Numbered from the stretch's first letter, positions 53,409 to 62,822 are shown. The stretch: DNA of 64,000 nt from JAFGMR01 sp964632755 (GCA_964632755.1 CAZWDT010000002.1:23293-87292), one strand, 5' to 3'. Notes: generated by a model from the letters alone, not told the origin. Numbers and translations are program-made.

Positions 53409-54700
53409 CGCTCAGCCCTCGATCGGCCAAGTTGTTCTCCCACCATCTGGTCAACCTGGGCGAGGAAACTATCCTCTTTGCCGAGGGGAATGGCAGCACC
53501 GCTTGCCACGCTATGGCCTCCACCAGCTCCGCCGACTGCCCCCGCAGACTCTCTCAGGGCTAGGGATAGGTCGAGCCCTTGGGACACCAGCAGCTTGTTC
53601 CCTCTCGCTGAGATCTTGACCTTGCCCTCGAACTTGTTGAGCACGAGGAGCGGGCGATCTGAGAATAGATAGCGTATGCCTAGTCCCGCAACAACGCCCC
53701 CGGCAACCATATCCTCGGCTAGGAGATAGCGGATATTCTTGAGCTCCTGGCAGCCGCCCTTTAGCACGTTCACCTCGTCAAGGATCCATCTTCTATACTC
53801 CTGCGAGGCCTTTCGACAACCACCTATTGCAAATTCATCCCTCAAGCAGAGGGTCAGCCCAAGCCCGGGAGTATCGAGCTTGCCGCAGGCGTTGAGCATT
53901 GTGACCATCTCCGCCGCGTTCTCCACGACTTCGCAACGGAGGCGAATGACCTCGCCCACAATCGAGTCGGCGGCAAAGCTTCCCTGCATCAGCATCTTCA
54001 GCACCAATGCCGTTGAGAGGCGGGAGAGTTGCGCGTTCGAAATGCTCTGAAGCTTGCCGGAGACGCCGATTCCCTCCAGGAATTCTCTCACCTTTACGGT
54101 GTCTCCCGTGATGTCGAGAAGCGGCTCGATGGCCTGCTCGAATACATCCTGCGCGTCGCCGTCCTCCATCTTGAGGCCGGGCCTGACCTCCACCGCTCCT
54201 CCGAGGACCGCCTCCTCCAGTATGGCCCTGTTCGCTCCGATCATTGCCTGCCGGTCGCCCATGGCGCCCACGAGCGCGAGGCCTGAGAGGTCCACGTTCT
54301 CCCCCATCTGCCTGGCCACCGCATAGGCAGTGCCCGATGCGCTCATCTCGAAGGCACCATCTATTCCGACCTGATGCGGGTTTATGCTCATGCAACTCAG
54401 CGTCCCCACGGGACGGTGATGATCCACGACGAATACATCGCCGGGGACGCGGGAGACGAGGTCGGGCTGGCCGCTTCCCATGTCGCAGAATACCACGGGC
54501 CCTTCCAGGTCCTCAACCACGGTCGGATCGAGCCTACCCACCAATGTGGCGTGAAATGGTATCCCTGCTCGATGAAGGGCGTTGCAGATGATTCCCGCGG
54601 ATGTGATGCCGTCGGCATCGTTGTGGGATATCACCCTCATGCTCTCGCAGCGGAGCATGGCCCTGGCGATGGCCAAAGCAGGTTTATCCAGCCGTTTCAT
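53405..54700 (-). CDS. DHH-family RecJ-like exonuclease (GAN/archaeal RecJ)
   Basis: A 431-residue phosphoesterase with HNDADGITSAG near residues 25-35 (DHH motif I), VVFCDMGSGQ, VVDHHRPVG near 92-100 and a C-terminal DHHA1-type GGGHSVASGAAIPLG. Archaeal RecJ-like proteins include the GINS-associated nuclease and Cdc45-like factors; retention of the catalytic Asp and His residues points to an active nuclease. It follows the S15 gene by ten bases, a conserved archaeal gene order. Confidence 0.88.
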   Translation of the reverse strand: MKRLDKPALAIARAMLRCESMRVISHNDADGITSAGIICNALHRAGIPFHATLVGRLDPTVVEDLEGPVVFCDMGSGQPDLVSRVPGDVFVVDHHRPVGTLSCMSINPHQVGIDGAFEMSASGTAYAVARQMGENVDLSGLALVGAMGDRQAMIGANRAILEEAVLGGAVEVRPGLKMEDGDAQDVFEQAIEPLLDITGDTVKVREFLEGIGVSGKLQSISNAQLSRLSTALVLKMLMQGSFAADSIVGEVIRLRCEVVENAAEMVTMLNACGKLDTPGLGLTLCLRDEFAIGGCRKASQEYRRWILDEVNVLKGGCQELKNIRYLLAEDMVAGGVVAGLGIRYLFSDRPLLVLNKFEGKVKISARGNKLLVSQGLDLSLALRESAGAVGGAGGGHSVASGAAIPLGKEDSFLAQVDQMVGEQLGRSRAER

Positions 54701-54710
54701 AGGGCGAGGT

Positions 54711-55166
54711 TCATGTCACCAGCATCTCTGCCGTCTCGGGCTTGTACTCCCAGCCCTTAGCAAGCTTGCCGGACTTTATGTAGTATCTGACGAGCCGCCT
54801 GATCTTTCCCTCGCAGAGCTGGAGGGACCGCTTGTTATGAACGTCTTTTTGGTTGCTTCTAAGGTGTCTCCTGATCACGAGGGCCTTCCTCATCAGGTTT
54901 GCGAGATCTTCGGGGATCTCCGGCACCGTGGTCCTCTCCTTGAGGAACCTCGTCATGTTCTTTCCCAACAGAAGCTTAGCGCTTGGCACGCCATACTGAT
55001 CTCTAAGCGTGAGCCCTATCTTGCTTGTGGACATGCCTCCATCGAACATTCGCAGCACGATCTTCTCAACCTCTTCAGGAGTCATATCGCACCATTCCGG
55101 AGGCGAATCTCTGGATGGCGGCCTGGATCTGGATGCTCCCTTCTTTCTGCTATGCATTCTGGCCAT
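54711..55166 (-). CDS. rpsO: 30S ribosomal protein S15 (uS15)
   Basis: A 151-residue protein of archaeal/eukaryotic type with the N-terminal extension MARMHSRKKGASRSRPP and the core LRDQYGVPSAKLLLGKNMT and KDVHNKRSLQLCEGKIRRLVRYY. It binds the central domain of 16S rRNA. It leads the S15-RecJ-Pcc1-SerRS operon. Its promoter region is the short gap to the divergent DUF116 gene. Confidence 0.95.
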   Translation of the reverse strand: MARMHSRKKGASRSRPPSRDSPPEWCDMTPEEVEKIVLRMFDGGMSTSKIGLTLRDQYGVPSAKLLLGKNMTRFLKERTTVPEIPEDLANLMRKALVIRRHLRSNQKDVHNKRSLQLCEGKIRRLVRYYIKSGKLAKGWEYKPETAEMLVT

Positions 55167-55305
55167 TTCTAATCCTCATTAAAACCTTGATGAGCGCGAA
55201 GGCAGGATGAGTCAAGCCCTACCAGGGATAAAAAACTTGCGCCGCCCGTCTGGACGTGCCGGGATCCCGCAAGCGGCTTATACCCCATGGTCCCTACACA
55301 GTCCG

Positions 55306-55950
55306 ATGATCGAGTATCTGGACCCCTTCTTCTACATTGTGGGCGAGGCAGTGGTAGTTGTCGTCGTTCTGGTCCTCATATTCTCCTTCATGGGGGCTTT
55401 GATCATACTCTACTCTTTCAAGACCGGGCGCTTCTTCTACGCTCGGATCATGCTCATCGCCCTCAGCCTCCTCGAGAGCGTAATCAAGGCCATCCTATGG
55501 CTGGGACGGGCGGACGACACCTTGGTCGACGACTTCAGCATCCTTCTTCGGAATTACATCAACCATAGGAAGTTCTGTGAGACCTCCAATGGCGACAGGT
55601 ACATCTTCATGCCCCAATGCCTAAGAAGCGTCGACTGCCCTGCAAAGCTGGGTCCTGAGGGCATAGCTTGCGTGAACTGCGGGCGGTGCCAGATGGGGCA
55701 AGCCAAGGAGTACGCCGAAAGCCTTGGATATAAATTCTTCATTGTCCCTGGGTCCAGCTTCATAAAGAGGATCATCAAGAAGTACAGGCCGAAGGCCATA
55801 GTCGGCGTGGGCTGCCAGATGGAGATCAAAGAGGGTTTGATGATGTGCCACAGCAAGGATATACCGGCGATCGGCGTGATGCTAACCAAGGCTGGATGCG
55901 TTGCAACCACGCTTGATTGGGATCAGTTCTACGAGGTCATATCCGAGTAA
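55306..55950 (+). CDS. DUF116 membrane protein with conserved cysteines
   Basis: A 214-residue protein with two N-terminal membrane helices (about residues 8-55) and a cytoplasmic DUF116 domain carrying MPQCLRSVDCPAK and CVNCGRCQMGQAKEYAE, then VGVGCQMEIKEG. The seven or so cysteines suggest an Fe-S or zinc site. The family is common in methanogens but its function is unknown. The ATG at 55306 is chosen because a TATA-like CTTATACC lies about 26 bases upstream; a start at 55207 would place that element inside the gene. Confidence 0.75.
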   Translation: MIEYLDPFFYIVGEAVVVVVVLVLIFSFMGALIILYSFKTGRFFYARIMLIALSLLESVIKAILWLGRADDTLVDDFSILLRNYINHRKFCETSNGDRYIFMPQCLRSVDCPAKLGPEGIACVNCGRCQMGQAKEYAESLGYKFFIVPGSSFIKRIIKKYRPKAIVGVGCQMEIKEGLMMCHSKDIPAIGVMLTKAGCVATTLDWDQFYEVISE

Positions 55951-55982
55951 ACGGCCCTGGCCGCGATTCGTTAAGGTCGACG

Positions 55983-55994
55983 AAAAAAAAAAAA
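55983..55994 (-). terminator. T12 terminator of the ferredoxin gene
   Basis: Twelve consecutive A on the plus strand give a T12 run on the minus strand, 20 bases after the ferredoxin stop. Confidence 0.65.
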
Positions 55995-56013
55995 GATGCA
56001 AAAGAGGCGCAGA

Positions 56014-56190
56014 TCACACGATGGAGATGGCCTCTGACGGGCAAGCTTCTACACACGTCCCGCACTCGGTACACTTGTCGGCGTTTACTACTGCTATCTC
56101 CTCATCGTCTAGGGCGATTGCTTCCTCGGGACACTCATCAACGCAAGTCCCGCAGCTAACACACTCCTCTCTGTTAACGACAGCCGGCAT
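56014..56190 (-). CDS. 2[4Fe-4S] ferredoxin
   Basis: A 58-residue protein with two classical motifs, CVSCGTCVDECP and CTECGTCVEACP, as in clostridial-type ferredoxins. It is a small soluble electron carrier; in methanogens such ferredoxins accept electrons from CO dehydrogenase/acetyl-CoA synthase among others. The ATG at 56190 is used because GGAGG lies eight bases upstream; an ATG at 56205 would put that site inside the gene. Confidence 0.93.
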   Translation of the reverse strand: MPAVVNREECVSCGTCVDECPEEAIALDDEEIAVVNADKCTECGTCVEACPSEAISIV

Positions 56191-56299
56191 TATAAACTCC
56201 TCCATTTGCCTATTGGCAGATAGAGGGGTAAGTAGATATGATATATATCTTTCCGTTGGAGGTCTTTAATGTGGGGGTGGGGAGGATGGGCAATCCCCC

Positions 56300-58567
56300 T
56301 CAGGCCAGCTCCGTGTATCGCTTTCGGTCGTTAAGCTCCTGCTTCTTTGCGGCGTTCCATCCGCTCACCGCCTGGAGGTAGCCGGTTATCCGGCTTATGT
56401 GTTCGATCTCATCAGAGCCGCAGCGAGGACATTTCTCCTGAAGCCCGGGAGCGACCTCGTAGCAGTTGAGGCAGACGGTCATATCCCTGGTGAAGGTGAA
56501 GTACCCGATCTGGGTTGTGCGGGCAAGGCGCATGCCAAACTCCATCAGCCCCTTGGGATCCGGCGTTGCCTCGCCGAGGAAGATGTGGAAGATGTTACCC
56601 CCGTCCACGATCGGGAAGAAGACGTGCTCAAGCTTTGCCCTCTCGAGCAGGGAGACGTCAGCCCCAGGCGGCAGGTGCGTCCCATTCGTGTAGTAGACTG
56701 GCAGATCGCGGGTGTTCGTCTCGCGCATGGCTGCATCGAGATCTCCCTTGACAACTTGCATTGCGCAGTCCCTGAACTCCTCGCGAATCAGGTCGGAGAC
56801 GGCGAACCTCTGCGCCGTCGTCTCCGCCGGCGTTCGTGCGAGGGCGATGGTCATGTCGTGGCGCTGGCTCAGTGTCTTTGCGTATAGCTCCATCTCGGTC
56901 ATCGCCCGAACCGCGAGCTTCCAGGCCTCTTTGGACTCGTGCATCTGTTTGCCCGTATGGAACTGGACCATCTCGTTGACGCCTACGACCCCTATCGTAT
57001 AGACGAGGCCTTCGAGGCCGACAGCGATAGTTCCCTTCTCCATCGTGTGGGGATCCCTCGGCCTCTGTGTGGCAAAAGGCATCCGATGGTTGGCAAGGAT
57101 CTGGTTCATCCACTCCCTCTTGACCTTGAATATCTCGACAGAGGTATCCATTAGTTCGCGAAGGTATTCGAAGAGGAGTTCGTCATCGCCCCTGGCGAGG
57201 TATGCCGCGCGGGGGCAGTTCAAGGAGACCACCTGCCAGGAGCCCATGGAGAAATGCTTTCCCTCGTCGAAGTTGAGCTTCTCCTCGAACTCGCTATCGG
57301 ACTCGAACGTGGCAGAGAACTGATATGCGCAACATTGATAGCACGATATCCCCTTTCCAGCACCTCGATACGCGGGAAGCTGGTTGTCGAAGTATGGGGT
57401 GCCGTACTCCGAGGCCAGCTTGAACGTCAGTAGATAGAGGTCGCTGTAGGTGGGAAGGTCAGGATGGCTTGCGTTGTACTCCTCGTCCTCTTTCATGAAG
57501 TCCGGCTCTATGGATATCTCGGGCTTGGGGAAGTTGAAGGGCTTGCCCCAGTGGTCGCCTCCAAGCATTACCTCCATCAGCGCCTTGAAGGCAAGCCTTA
57601 CCTCCCTCTCGAACTCCCCGTAGGTTCGCCGGTCCGACCTCGTCCCGTCCCAGACTTGGCCTGCGTAGACGGCGGGCTTATCCCTCCAGAGGGCAGGCAC
57701 CCCTGGCGTGAGCTGGACAGAGGAGAAGACGAGCTGTCCGCCGCGGGCAACCATCATCTGCGTCATCTCGTAGACGAACATCTGCATCAGCTGGTAGATC
57801 TCAGAATAGGGGAGGCCCTCAAAGTAGGGGGCGATGAACGTGAGGAAGTTATAGAAGCCCTGGCCTCCGGCGAAGTTGGTCTGCGCCGAGCCGAGCGCCT
57901 TTACGGCGTGAAGGATGGCCACCTCCGCCTTCTTGGCAGGCCCCGCCACGCTCGCCTTGGTCCCCAGTCCGTCGGGCATAAGCCCGTAGTAGAAGAAGTA
58001 GCGAAGATCCCAATCTTGGCAGAATGGCCTCGTTCCAAAGTACTCCAGGTCGTGGATGTGGAGGTCGCCTGCCAGGTGGTGATCGGCAAGGTAAGGGGGA
58101 AGCAGCAAGAGGTACTGCTCCTTGCTGATCTTGTCGGCCTTCTTCTTGTGGCTGGTCTCGGCGTTCTCCTGGAGATTTGCGTTCTCGTGGGCTTCGAAGC
58201 CCGATCCCACATCGATCAGATGGGCGTCGTAGACCGGGGTGCCAACCCTTGTGCAGATGTTACGCCATTCCGGGTGATGCCTCTCGATAAGGATGACGTT
58301 CACGATCTCCCGTACGAGAGGGCCGCTCAGGTACTCCACATCCATCCACCTGATGCGTCTCTCGACCTCCCTGGCGATCTCCTTTGCCTCCTCCACGGAT
58401 ATTCCAGGAACTTTATAGAACTTCTCTGATAGCTTGGTCTCCTTCAGGAGCTGCTTTGCCACAGCCTCTCTCTCCCATTTGAGCAGATGCCCGTCCGTCG
58501 TCCTCACACGTGGCATCGTCTCTACTATCACCCCAGTGAGGGTCAGCTGCTTGTTCTTACCCCTCAT
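56300..58567 (-). CDS. nrdD: Anaerobic ribonucleoside-triphosphate reductase (class III)
   Basis: A 755-residue glycyl radical enzyme. It has an N-terminal ATP-cone-like domain (VRTTDGHLLKWEREAVAKQLL), the core with HDLEYFGTRPFCQDWD, the active-site region around GISCYQCCAYQ, a Zn-binding C-terminal set CLNC ... CPRC and the radical loop RITGYLQAVSGWN, with the Gly to be oxidised. It makes dNTPs without oxygen. An activase (NrdG) is not adjacent. The start at 58567 has GGAGGG just upstream; one at 58582 would overlap that site. Confidence 0.93.
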   Translation of the reverse strand: MRGKNKQLTLTGVIVETMPRVRTTDGHLLKWEREAVAKQLLKETKLSEKFYKVPGISVEEAKEIAREVERRIRWMDVEYLSGPLVREIVNVILIERHHPEWRNICTRVGTPVYDAHLIDVGSGFEAHENANLQENAETSHKKKADKISKEQYLLLLPPYLADHHLAGDLHIHDLEYFGTRPFCQDWDLRYFFYYGLMPDGLGTKASVAGPAKKAEVAILHAVKALGSAQTNFAGGQGFYNFLTFIAPYFEGLPYSEIYQLMQMFVYEMTQMMVARGGQLVFSSVQLTPGVPALWRDKPAVYAGQVWDGTRSDRRTYGEFEREVRLAFKALMEVMLGGDHWGKPFNFPKPEISIEPDFMKEDEEYNASHPDLPTYSDLYLLTFKLASEYGTPYFDNQLPAYRGAGKGISCYQCCAYQFSATFESDSEFEEKLNFDEGKHFSMGSWQVVSLNCPRAAYLARGDDELLFEYLRELMDTSVEIFKVKREWMNQILANHRMPFATQRPRDPHTMEKGTIAVGLEGLVYTIGVVGVNEMVQFHTGKQMHESKEAWKLAVRAMTEMELYAKTLSQRHDMTIALARTPAETTAQRFAVSDLIREEFRDCAMQVVKGDLDAAMRETNTRDLPVYYTNGTHLPPGADVSLLERAKLEHVFFPIVDGGNIFHIFLGEATPDPKGLMEFGMRLARTTQIGYFTFTRDMTVCLNCYEVAPGLQEKCPRCGSDEIEHISRITGYLQAVSGWNAAKKQELNDRKRYTELA

Positions 58568-58819
58568 GACGGCCCTCCCCAATGAAATGGAAATACGACA
58601 TCCTTCTACCTCTTATCAACCAGACCCTTGTGCCTATCCTGCTTATTGCCCTTGCGGGCGGAATATAACAATCTAAAAATCTCATTTATGATATATCCAA
58701 CCTTCGACCACTATATGGTTCTCTCCTTGGGCCTTATGGCCTTTGCGGGTGAGGCGCAAGTGAGGGGGGAGGGACTGCAATCGAATATGTATATCTCATC
58801 GAGGAGACGTGAACTCAAT

Positions 58820-59110
58820 ATGCGCCGGGAAGAGCGGCTCGACCTCCTCTTGGTCGCCCTTGCAGAGCTGCAGGAGCGAGTATGGGAAGGGCTCGAGCGG
58901 CTGGAAGCGGAGGGGAGGCTCTTGCCAGAGATTGAGGAGCACGCTCGGGAGGTGATGAGGGATGTATCCTACTGGCTGGATCAATGTACCGCAGCAGAGG
59001 AGGCTCCCCCCATCCTTCAGAGGAGGATGGAGGTGCATCTGGAGAGGATAAGGCGGCTTGCCGAACTCTTGGAGGCGGAGATTGGGGCAAGCTGGCGCTG
59101 CGATCGATAG
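58820..59110 (+). CDS. Small helical protein, unknown function
   Basis: A 96-residue, highly charged and helical protein with repeated Leu/Glu/Arg patterns (MRREERLDLLLVALAELQERVWEGLERLEAEGR region; RRMEVHLERIRRLAELLEAE near the end), suggesting a helical bundle or coiled coil. The start was placed at 58820 because ATGTATATC (58787-58795) is a TATA-like element about 29 bases upstream. The frame is open further upstream without good start signals. No family is recognised. Confidence 0.5.
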   Translation: MRREERLDLLLVALAELQERVWEGLERLEAEGRLLPEIEEHAREVMRDVSYWLDQCTAAEEAPPILQRRMEVHLERIRRLAELLEAEIGASWRCDR

Positions 59111-59221
59111 GGGAAGCATGGAGTGCACTGCATCGGCCCCACATGCGGCCCATGGGAACGGACGCGGCGAAAGATCGGGGAGTGAAGTAGGGGAGAGGGT
59201 GGCTGCCCCCCCCGCGCTGGC

Positions 59222-59842
59222 TCAGGCCCTTAGCACATTATCGAGCCGCCTCTCAGCCTCTTCCCAGTTGACGATATTCCAGAAGGCCTCCACGAACTTG
59301 GGCCTCTCGTTTCTGTAATCCAGGTAGTAGGCGTGCTCCCATAGATCCAGCACCAGCAGTATGCCAAACATCGGGTAGACGTTGGTGTTGTGCTTCTCGA
59401 CCTGCATTATGATCGGCCTTCTGGTCATGCGGCAGAAGGCCAAAGCTGCCCAGCCCGATCCCTCCACGCTTGCCGCAGCCTTCGAGAACTCCTTTCTAAA
59501 GCGCTCGAAGCTTCCGAACTCCTCGTCCAGGGCCTCTGCCAAGCGGCCTTTTGGCGCGCCTCCTCCGCCCTTTCCAGCCGGGGCCATGTTCGCCCAGAAG
59601 AGGCTGTGGAGGAGATGGCCGCCGATATGGAACGATAGCTCCTTGAGCGTGGCCTTGACATCGAATTCCCTCCCGTCCGCGCGGGCTTTCTCCATCGCCT
59701 CAAAGACGGCGTTTGCCCCTTTTACGTAGGCCATGTGGTGCTTGTCGTGGTGAAGCGCAAGCTGAGCCTCCGATATGTAGGGCTCGAGCTCATTTGCCCC
59801 ATAGGGCAGATCGGGAAGGGTATAGAACTTCTTGGCATCCAT
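59222..59842 (-). CDS. sod: Fe/Mn superoxide dismutase
   Basis: A 206-residue enzyme starting DAKKFYTLPDLPYGANELEPY, with metal ligands in LALHHDKHHMAYV, SFHIGGHLLHSLFW and the C-terminal DLWEHAYYLDYRN. It converts superoxide to hydrogen peroxide and oxygen. The overall pattern resembles iron enzymes of archaea; metal choice cannot be decided by eye. The presence of this gene suggests the host meets oxygen occasionally. Confidence 0.94.
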   Translation of the reverse strand: MDAKKFYTLPDLPYGANELEPYISEAQLALHHDKHHMAYVKGANAVFEAMEKARADGREFDVKATLKELSFHIGGHLLHSLFWANMAPAGKGGGGAPKGRLAEALDEEFGSFERFRKEFSKAAASVEGSGWAALAFCRMTRRPIIMQVEKHNTNVYPMFGILLVLDLWEHAYYLDYRNERPKFVEAFWNIVNWEEAERRLDNVLRA

Positions 59843-59896
59843 CTAACGATAACCCCCTGATAGAATATCCGTTTCCATATTATCTTTCATGACCCA

Positions 59897-60288
59897 TTAA
59901 GCTTTTGGCCGTCCCGTTTTCCTCGGAGAGTCCCCTTTACTGAGGCCCTTCGTGATCTTTCCGTCCTCGGAAAAAAGCGTCTCCACACTGGAGAAGTACA
60001 CCGCCTCCTCCAGTAGATCATATCGAGCATCACCTTGAGCTCTCCCGGGTAGCCTCGATTGTACTCGGGGGCAACTATGATCAGGGCGTCGGCAGAAAGG
60101 ACCTTCTGAGCAAAGCGCAGCGCCTGCGGTTCTGTCTCGGTGTTGTCCGTTGCTTCAAGCCTGCAATCGCGAACGTCGATGATCTCGCTCTCCAGGCCAG
60201 CATTCATGGGCTCTTGGAGCATGAACTTCGCCGCATTCTCGGACTTTCGCCCCTCCCTTGCAGTGCCTAAGATCACCGGTATGTACAT
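59897..60288 (-). pseudogene. Broken NADPH-dependent FMN reductase
   Basis: The N-terminal part (MYIPVILGTAREGRKSENAA to APEYNRGYPGELKVMLD) is a good match to the NADPH-dependent FMN reductase family, flavodoxin-fold proteins of about 190 residues. After that the frame becomes nonsense, but the shifted frame reads AVYFSSVETLFSEDGKI, which is the expected family C-terminus, ending at TAA 59897. Roughly 60 residues of the middle are missing between the two parts. I therefore read this as an internal deletion with frameshift. The in-frame version runs to 59887 and would give a 133-residue protein with an unrelated tail. Confidence 0.7.
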
Positions 60289-60429
60289 TCCTTCCCCCCA
60301 AGCCGTCTATCTTGCTCGTGACCTAATGGATCTCGTGATCCCTTCGATCCAAGGGATGAAGGCTCCAATCCAGGGGATGGCGGGCGCGGCCCAGCCACTC
60401 GCCCTATTGGTCGACCTCTTGGGTGACAC

Positions 60430-62040
60430 TCATCCTGGGGACGTGCCATTTATGATAACGATCCTCCCCTCGACGACCGGCTCAACAGGGCTCATCTCTT
60501 TAAGATAGGCGATCACCGGATCGATATCCAGAACGGTCGTATCCCTCCTCCTCTCGTCTGGAATGTCTGAGAGGAGGGCATAGCCATCGCCGCCTTTGGC
60601 CAGCCAGTCGTTGACGAGGACCACGTACTCTCCCTCCGGTTCGAGGGATGTCCACGTGTCGTTAGCCGCAACCTGAATCTCTGAGACGCGTGATCCCGGA
60701 TGGATCACCTCGACAACCTCTGAGCCGTTATATACCGCCGAGTAGGGCTCAGATGAGAGGTCTATTTCAAACCGAATCCCGCTCACCTGGAGAAAGGCGC
60801 CGTCCGGGACCTTTCCTTCAGCAGTTCCGAGGGCTGATGCGCTGATCTCCAGCATCTGCTCGACCTCCTCTCCTGTCATGTTGAGGGCGTATATGTAGCC
60901 TCGATAGGGGAGGAGGTTTGAAAGGTCGCGAATGCTGAGGGGCCCCTTCGGCAGTATGCAGTCGCAGCGAATGCCTCCGCCGTTGATTGCGGCAATGTCA
61001 GCCCCCTTGAACCAGGCAAGCCAGGCGTCGGTTATGAGGTCTCCGATTGGAGCTTCTCTGCCGCGCACCATCGGCTCGCGGGCGTCGAGATCGACATTGG
61101 TTGCTCCCACCTCGGCTTCGAGCTCCTTATCGTATCGGTCGACGAAGGGCGTCAAGAGGTCTTTGATCTCAGGAAAAGCTCCCACGTTCTCGTCGAGAGG
61201 CACGGTCTCCCAGTGGATATCGTCCATGCCATGCCCTGAGAAGTTGAAGCTCAGTATCCCAAGTCTAGCCCCCCTCATTCCGTCCTGAACAAGGATAGTC
61301 TTCCATCCATCCGGGCCATCCACGGTGGAGTTGAAGTAGACGTGATCGTGGCCTCCGAGGATCAGGTCGATCCCGGAGACGTTTCTTGCAAGCTTGAGAT
61401 CGACTGCTGTTCCCATATGGGAGAGGGCGATCACAAGGTCAGCTCCCTGACCCCTCAGGAAGGCGATCTCCTCCCTCGCTACCTCCTCGAAGTCGCCGTT
61501 TACCGAAATCCCATCGCCGGCGTTGGTCAAGAGGCTCAATTCCGGGGTCATGAGGCCGAATACCCCCACCTTCACCCCGGCCACATCCAGCATGGCCCGG
61601 GGCTCGATGGCCTCCCTCAGTCGCTCGTCCACGACTTCGAGGTTCGCGCAGAGGATGGGAAAGCCGGCGTAAGCGGTGGCATTCAAGTAGAGGGGCCAGG
61701 CGTAGTCGAACTCATGGTTGCCCGGGCAGACTGCGTCGTAACCGGCAAGCGTCATGCCGACGAACTCAGGCTCCCCCTGGAAGGCGCGGTAGAAGTTGCC
61801 CATGAGGTCGTCTCCGGTCGAGAACAGAAGGGCGCCGTCGTAATCGAGGCTCACGTTTCTTGCAAGGGCTCCTATTCTCTCTATGCCGCCGAGCATTGCG
61901 CCATCGGATTCGAACGGCTCGACCTGGCTTTGCAGGTCTGATGTGGTCATGATGGCGATTCTGAGCGGCTGCTCGCCGGCTCCGATGGCGGGCGAGAGAA
62001 GCAACAATAGCGCTACGAGTGGCAGGAGGTGACGTATCAT
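60430..62040 (-). CDS. Secreted 5'-nucleotidase/2',3'-cyclic phosphodiesterase-like protein
   Basis: A 536-residue protein with a signal peptide (MIRHLLPLVALLLLLSPAIG). The metallophosphatase domain shows TTSDLQSQ, STGDDLMGN, CPGNHEFDYAWP, IALSHMG and LGGHDHVYF. In the first motif the usual D-x-H ligand pair reads D-L-Q, a change from the family. The C-terminal 5'-nucleotidase domain includes AINGGGIRCD, LPYRGYIYALNMTG and NDWLAKGGDGYA. Such enzymes release nucleosides and phosphate outside the cell. There is no membrane anchor. Confidence 0.9.
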   Translation of the reverse strand: MIRHLLPLVALLLLLSPAIGAGEQPLRIAIMTTSDLQSQVEPFESDGAMLGGIERIGALARNVSLDYDGALLFSTGDDLMGNFYRAFQGEPEFVGMTLAGYDAVCPGNHEFDYAWPLYLNATAYAGFPILCANLEVVDERLREAIEPRAMLDVAGVKVGVFGLMTPELSLLTNAGDGISVNGDFEEVAREEIAFLRGQGADLVIALSHMGTAVDLKLARNVSGIDLILGGHDHVYFNSTVDGPDGWKTILVQDGMRGARLGILSFNFSGHGMDDIHWETVPLDENVGAFPEIKDLLTPFVDRYDKELEAEVGATNVDLDAREPMVRGREAPIGDLITDAWLAWFKGADIAAINGGGIRCDCILPKGPLSIRDLSNLLPYRGYIYALNMTGEEVEQMLEISASALGTAEGKVPDGAFLQVSGIRFEIDLSSEPYSAVYNGSEVVEVIHPGSRVSEIQVAANDTWTSLEPEGEYVVLVNDWLAKGGDGYALLSDIPDERRRDTTVLDIDPVIAYLKEMSPVEPVVEGRIVIINGTSPG

Positions 62041-62073
62041 ATAGAATCCTCAACGATCATTGTGTACCTGATC

Positions 62074-62089
62074 GGCAAAGAACCTTTGC
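62074..62089. repeat. 16-bp flanking repeat, left copy
   Basis: GGCAAAGAACCTTTGC is present here and again at 63946-63961, on either side of the restriction-modification genes. It is itself an inverted repeat (GCAAAG/CTTTGC). Confidence 0.55.
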
Positions 62090-62141
62090 GGGGAGTATCG
62101 AGCTATCGGCTGGCTTGCCATAATGGTCTCGGAAGCGAATC

Positions 62142-62822
62142 CTACCTTCGATCTCTTACATGGCGTATCAGCTGAGACAAGAACAGGTTTGCAGAAAGGT
62201 CATCTGCCGGTTCGATGTAGTTCTCAGCTGAGCTCGATTTTTCACGATCGGCCATCAGGAAACATGCGGCATTGTACTGACGCTCTCGGACCAGCTTTCG
62301 GCAGAATAGCTCGTACCTTTTGGCGTAAGACGCGCCCCGAAATTCCTCGAAGACCGGAAAGTGAGGCTCTTGAGTTCTGACTGGACTTCTTGATTCTGGG
62401 CAATCCTCCAGCAAAAACAGATATCCAAGCCAGGGCGCAGACGACGTGCGAAAGGCACCTTCCCTGTAAGCGGTCCAGACGTCCAAAGCTGTGCCCATCG
62501 CCTCTTCAGTGCGATTGTTGAAGTTGTTTCCAAATGACGGGCCTACCTGAGACTTGAGTTCGATGGCCGCATGAAGCTCTCCATCAATTACAACTACTAG
62601 ATCCCATCCCTTGACCGGCCGGAAGAATCCGGGCAGGTTGGTCTTTTTTGTGTAGATGTCCTCTTCTTCGACGTCGCTTGCCATCATCCGTTCTATTATC
62701 TTTCGAATAAATCCATCCATCTGCTTTCCGCCGGTGACCGCGCTCCGTTTGCCCTGATCGGACCTGCCACGTCTCAGCTGGCTCTCGATCTGTCGATCCC
62801 TGATCTGCCAGAACATCCTCAC
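62142..62822 (-). CDS. Type II restriction endonuclease, PaeR7I/XhoI family
   Basis: A protein of about 226 residues with the family's GGKQMDGF, FFRPVKGWDLVVV, AAIELKSQVGPSFGNNFNNR and EEAMGTALDVWTAYREG motifs; Asp in WDLVVV and Glu-x-Lys in IELKS form the PD-(D/E)XK catalytic site. The PaeR7I/XhoI family cuts CTCGAG. The start is uncertain: GTG at 62822 is taken, but the frame remains open back to the TAG that ends the methylase gene, with no better start codon. It follows the methylase gene by 51 bases. Confidence 0.9.
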   Translation of the reverse strand: MRMFWQIRDRQIESQLRRGRSDQGKRSAVTGGKQMDGFIRKIIERMMASDVEEEDIYTKKTNLPGFFRPVKGWDLVVVIDGELHAAIELKSQVGPSFGNNFNNRTEEAMGTALDVWTAYREGAFRTSSAPWLGYLFLLEDCPESRSPVRTQEPHFPVFEEFRGASYAKRYELFCRKLVRERQYNAACFLMADREKSSSAENYIEPADDLSANLFLSQLIRHVRDRR

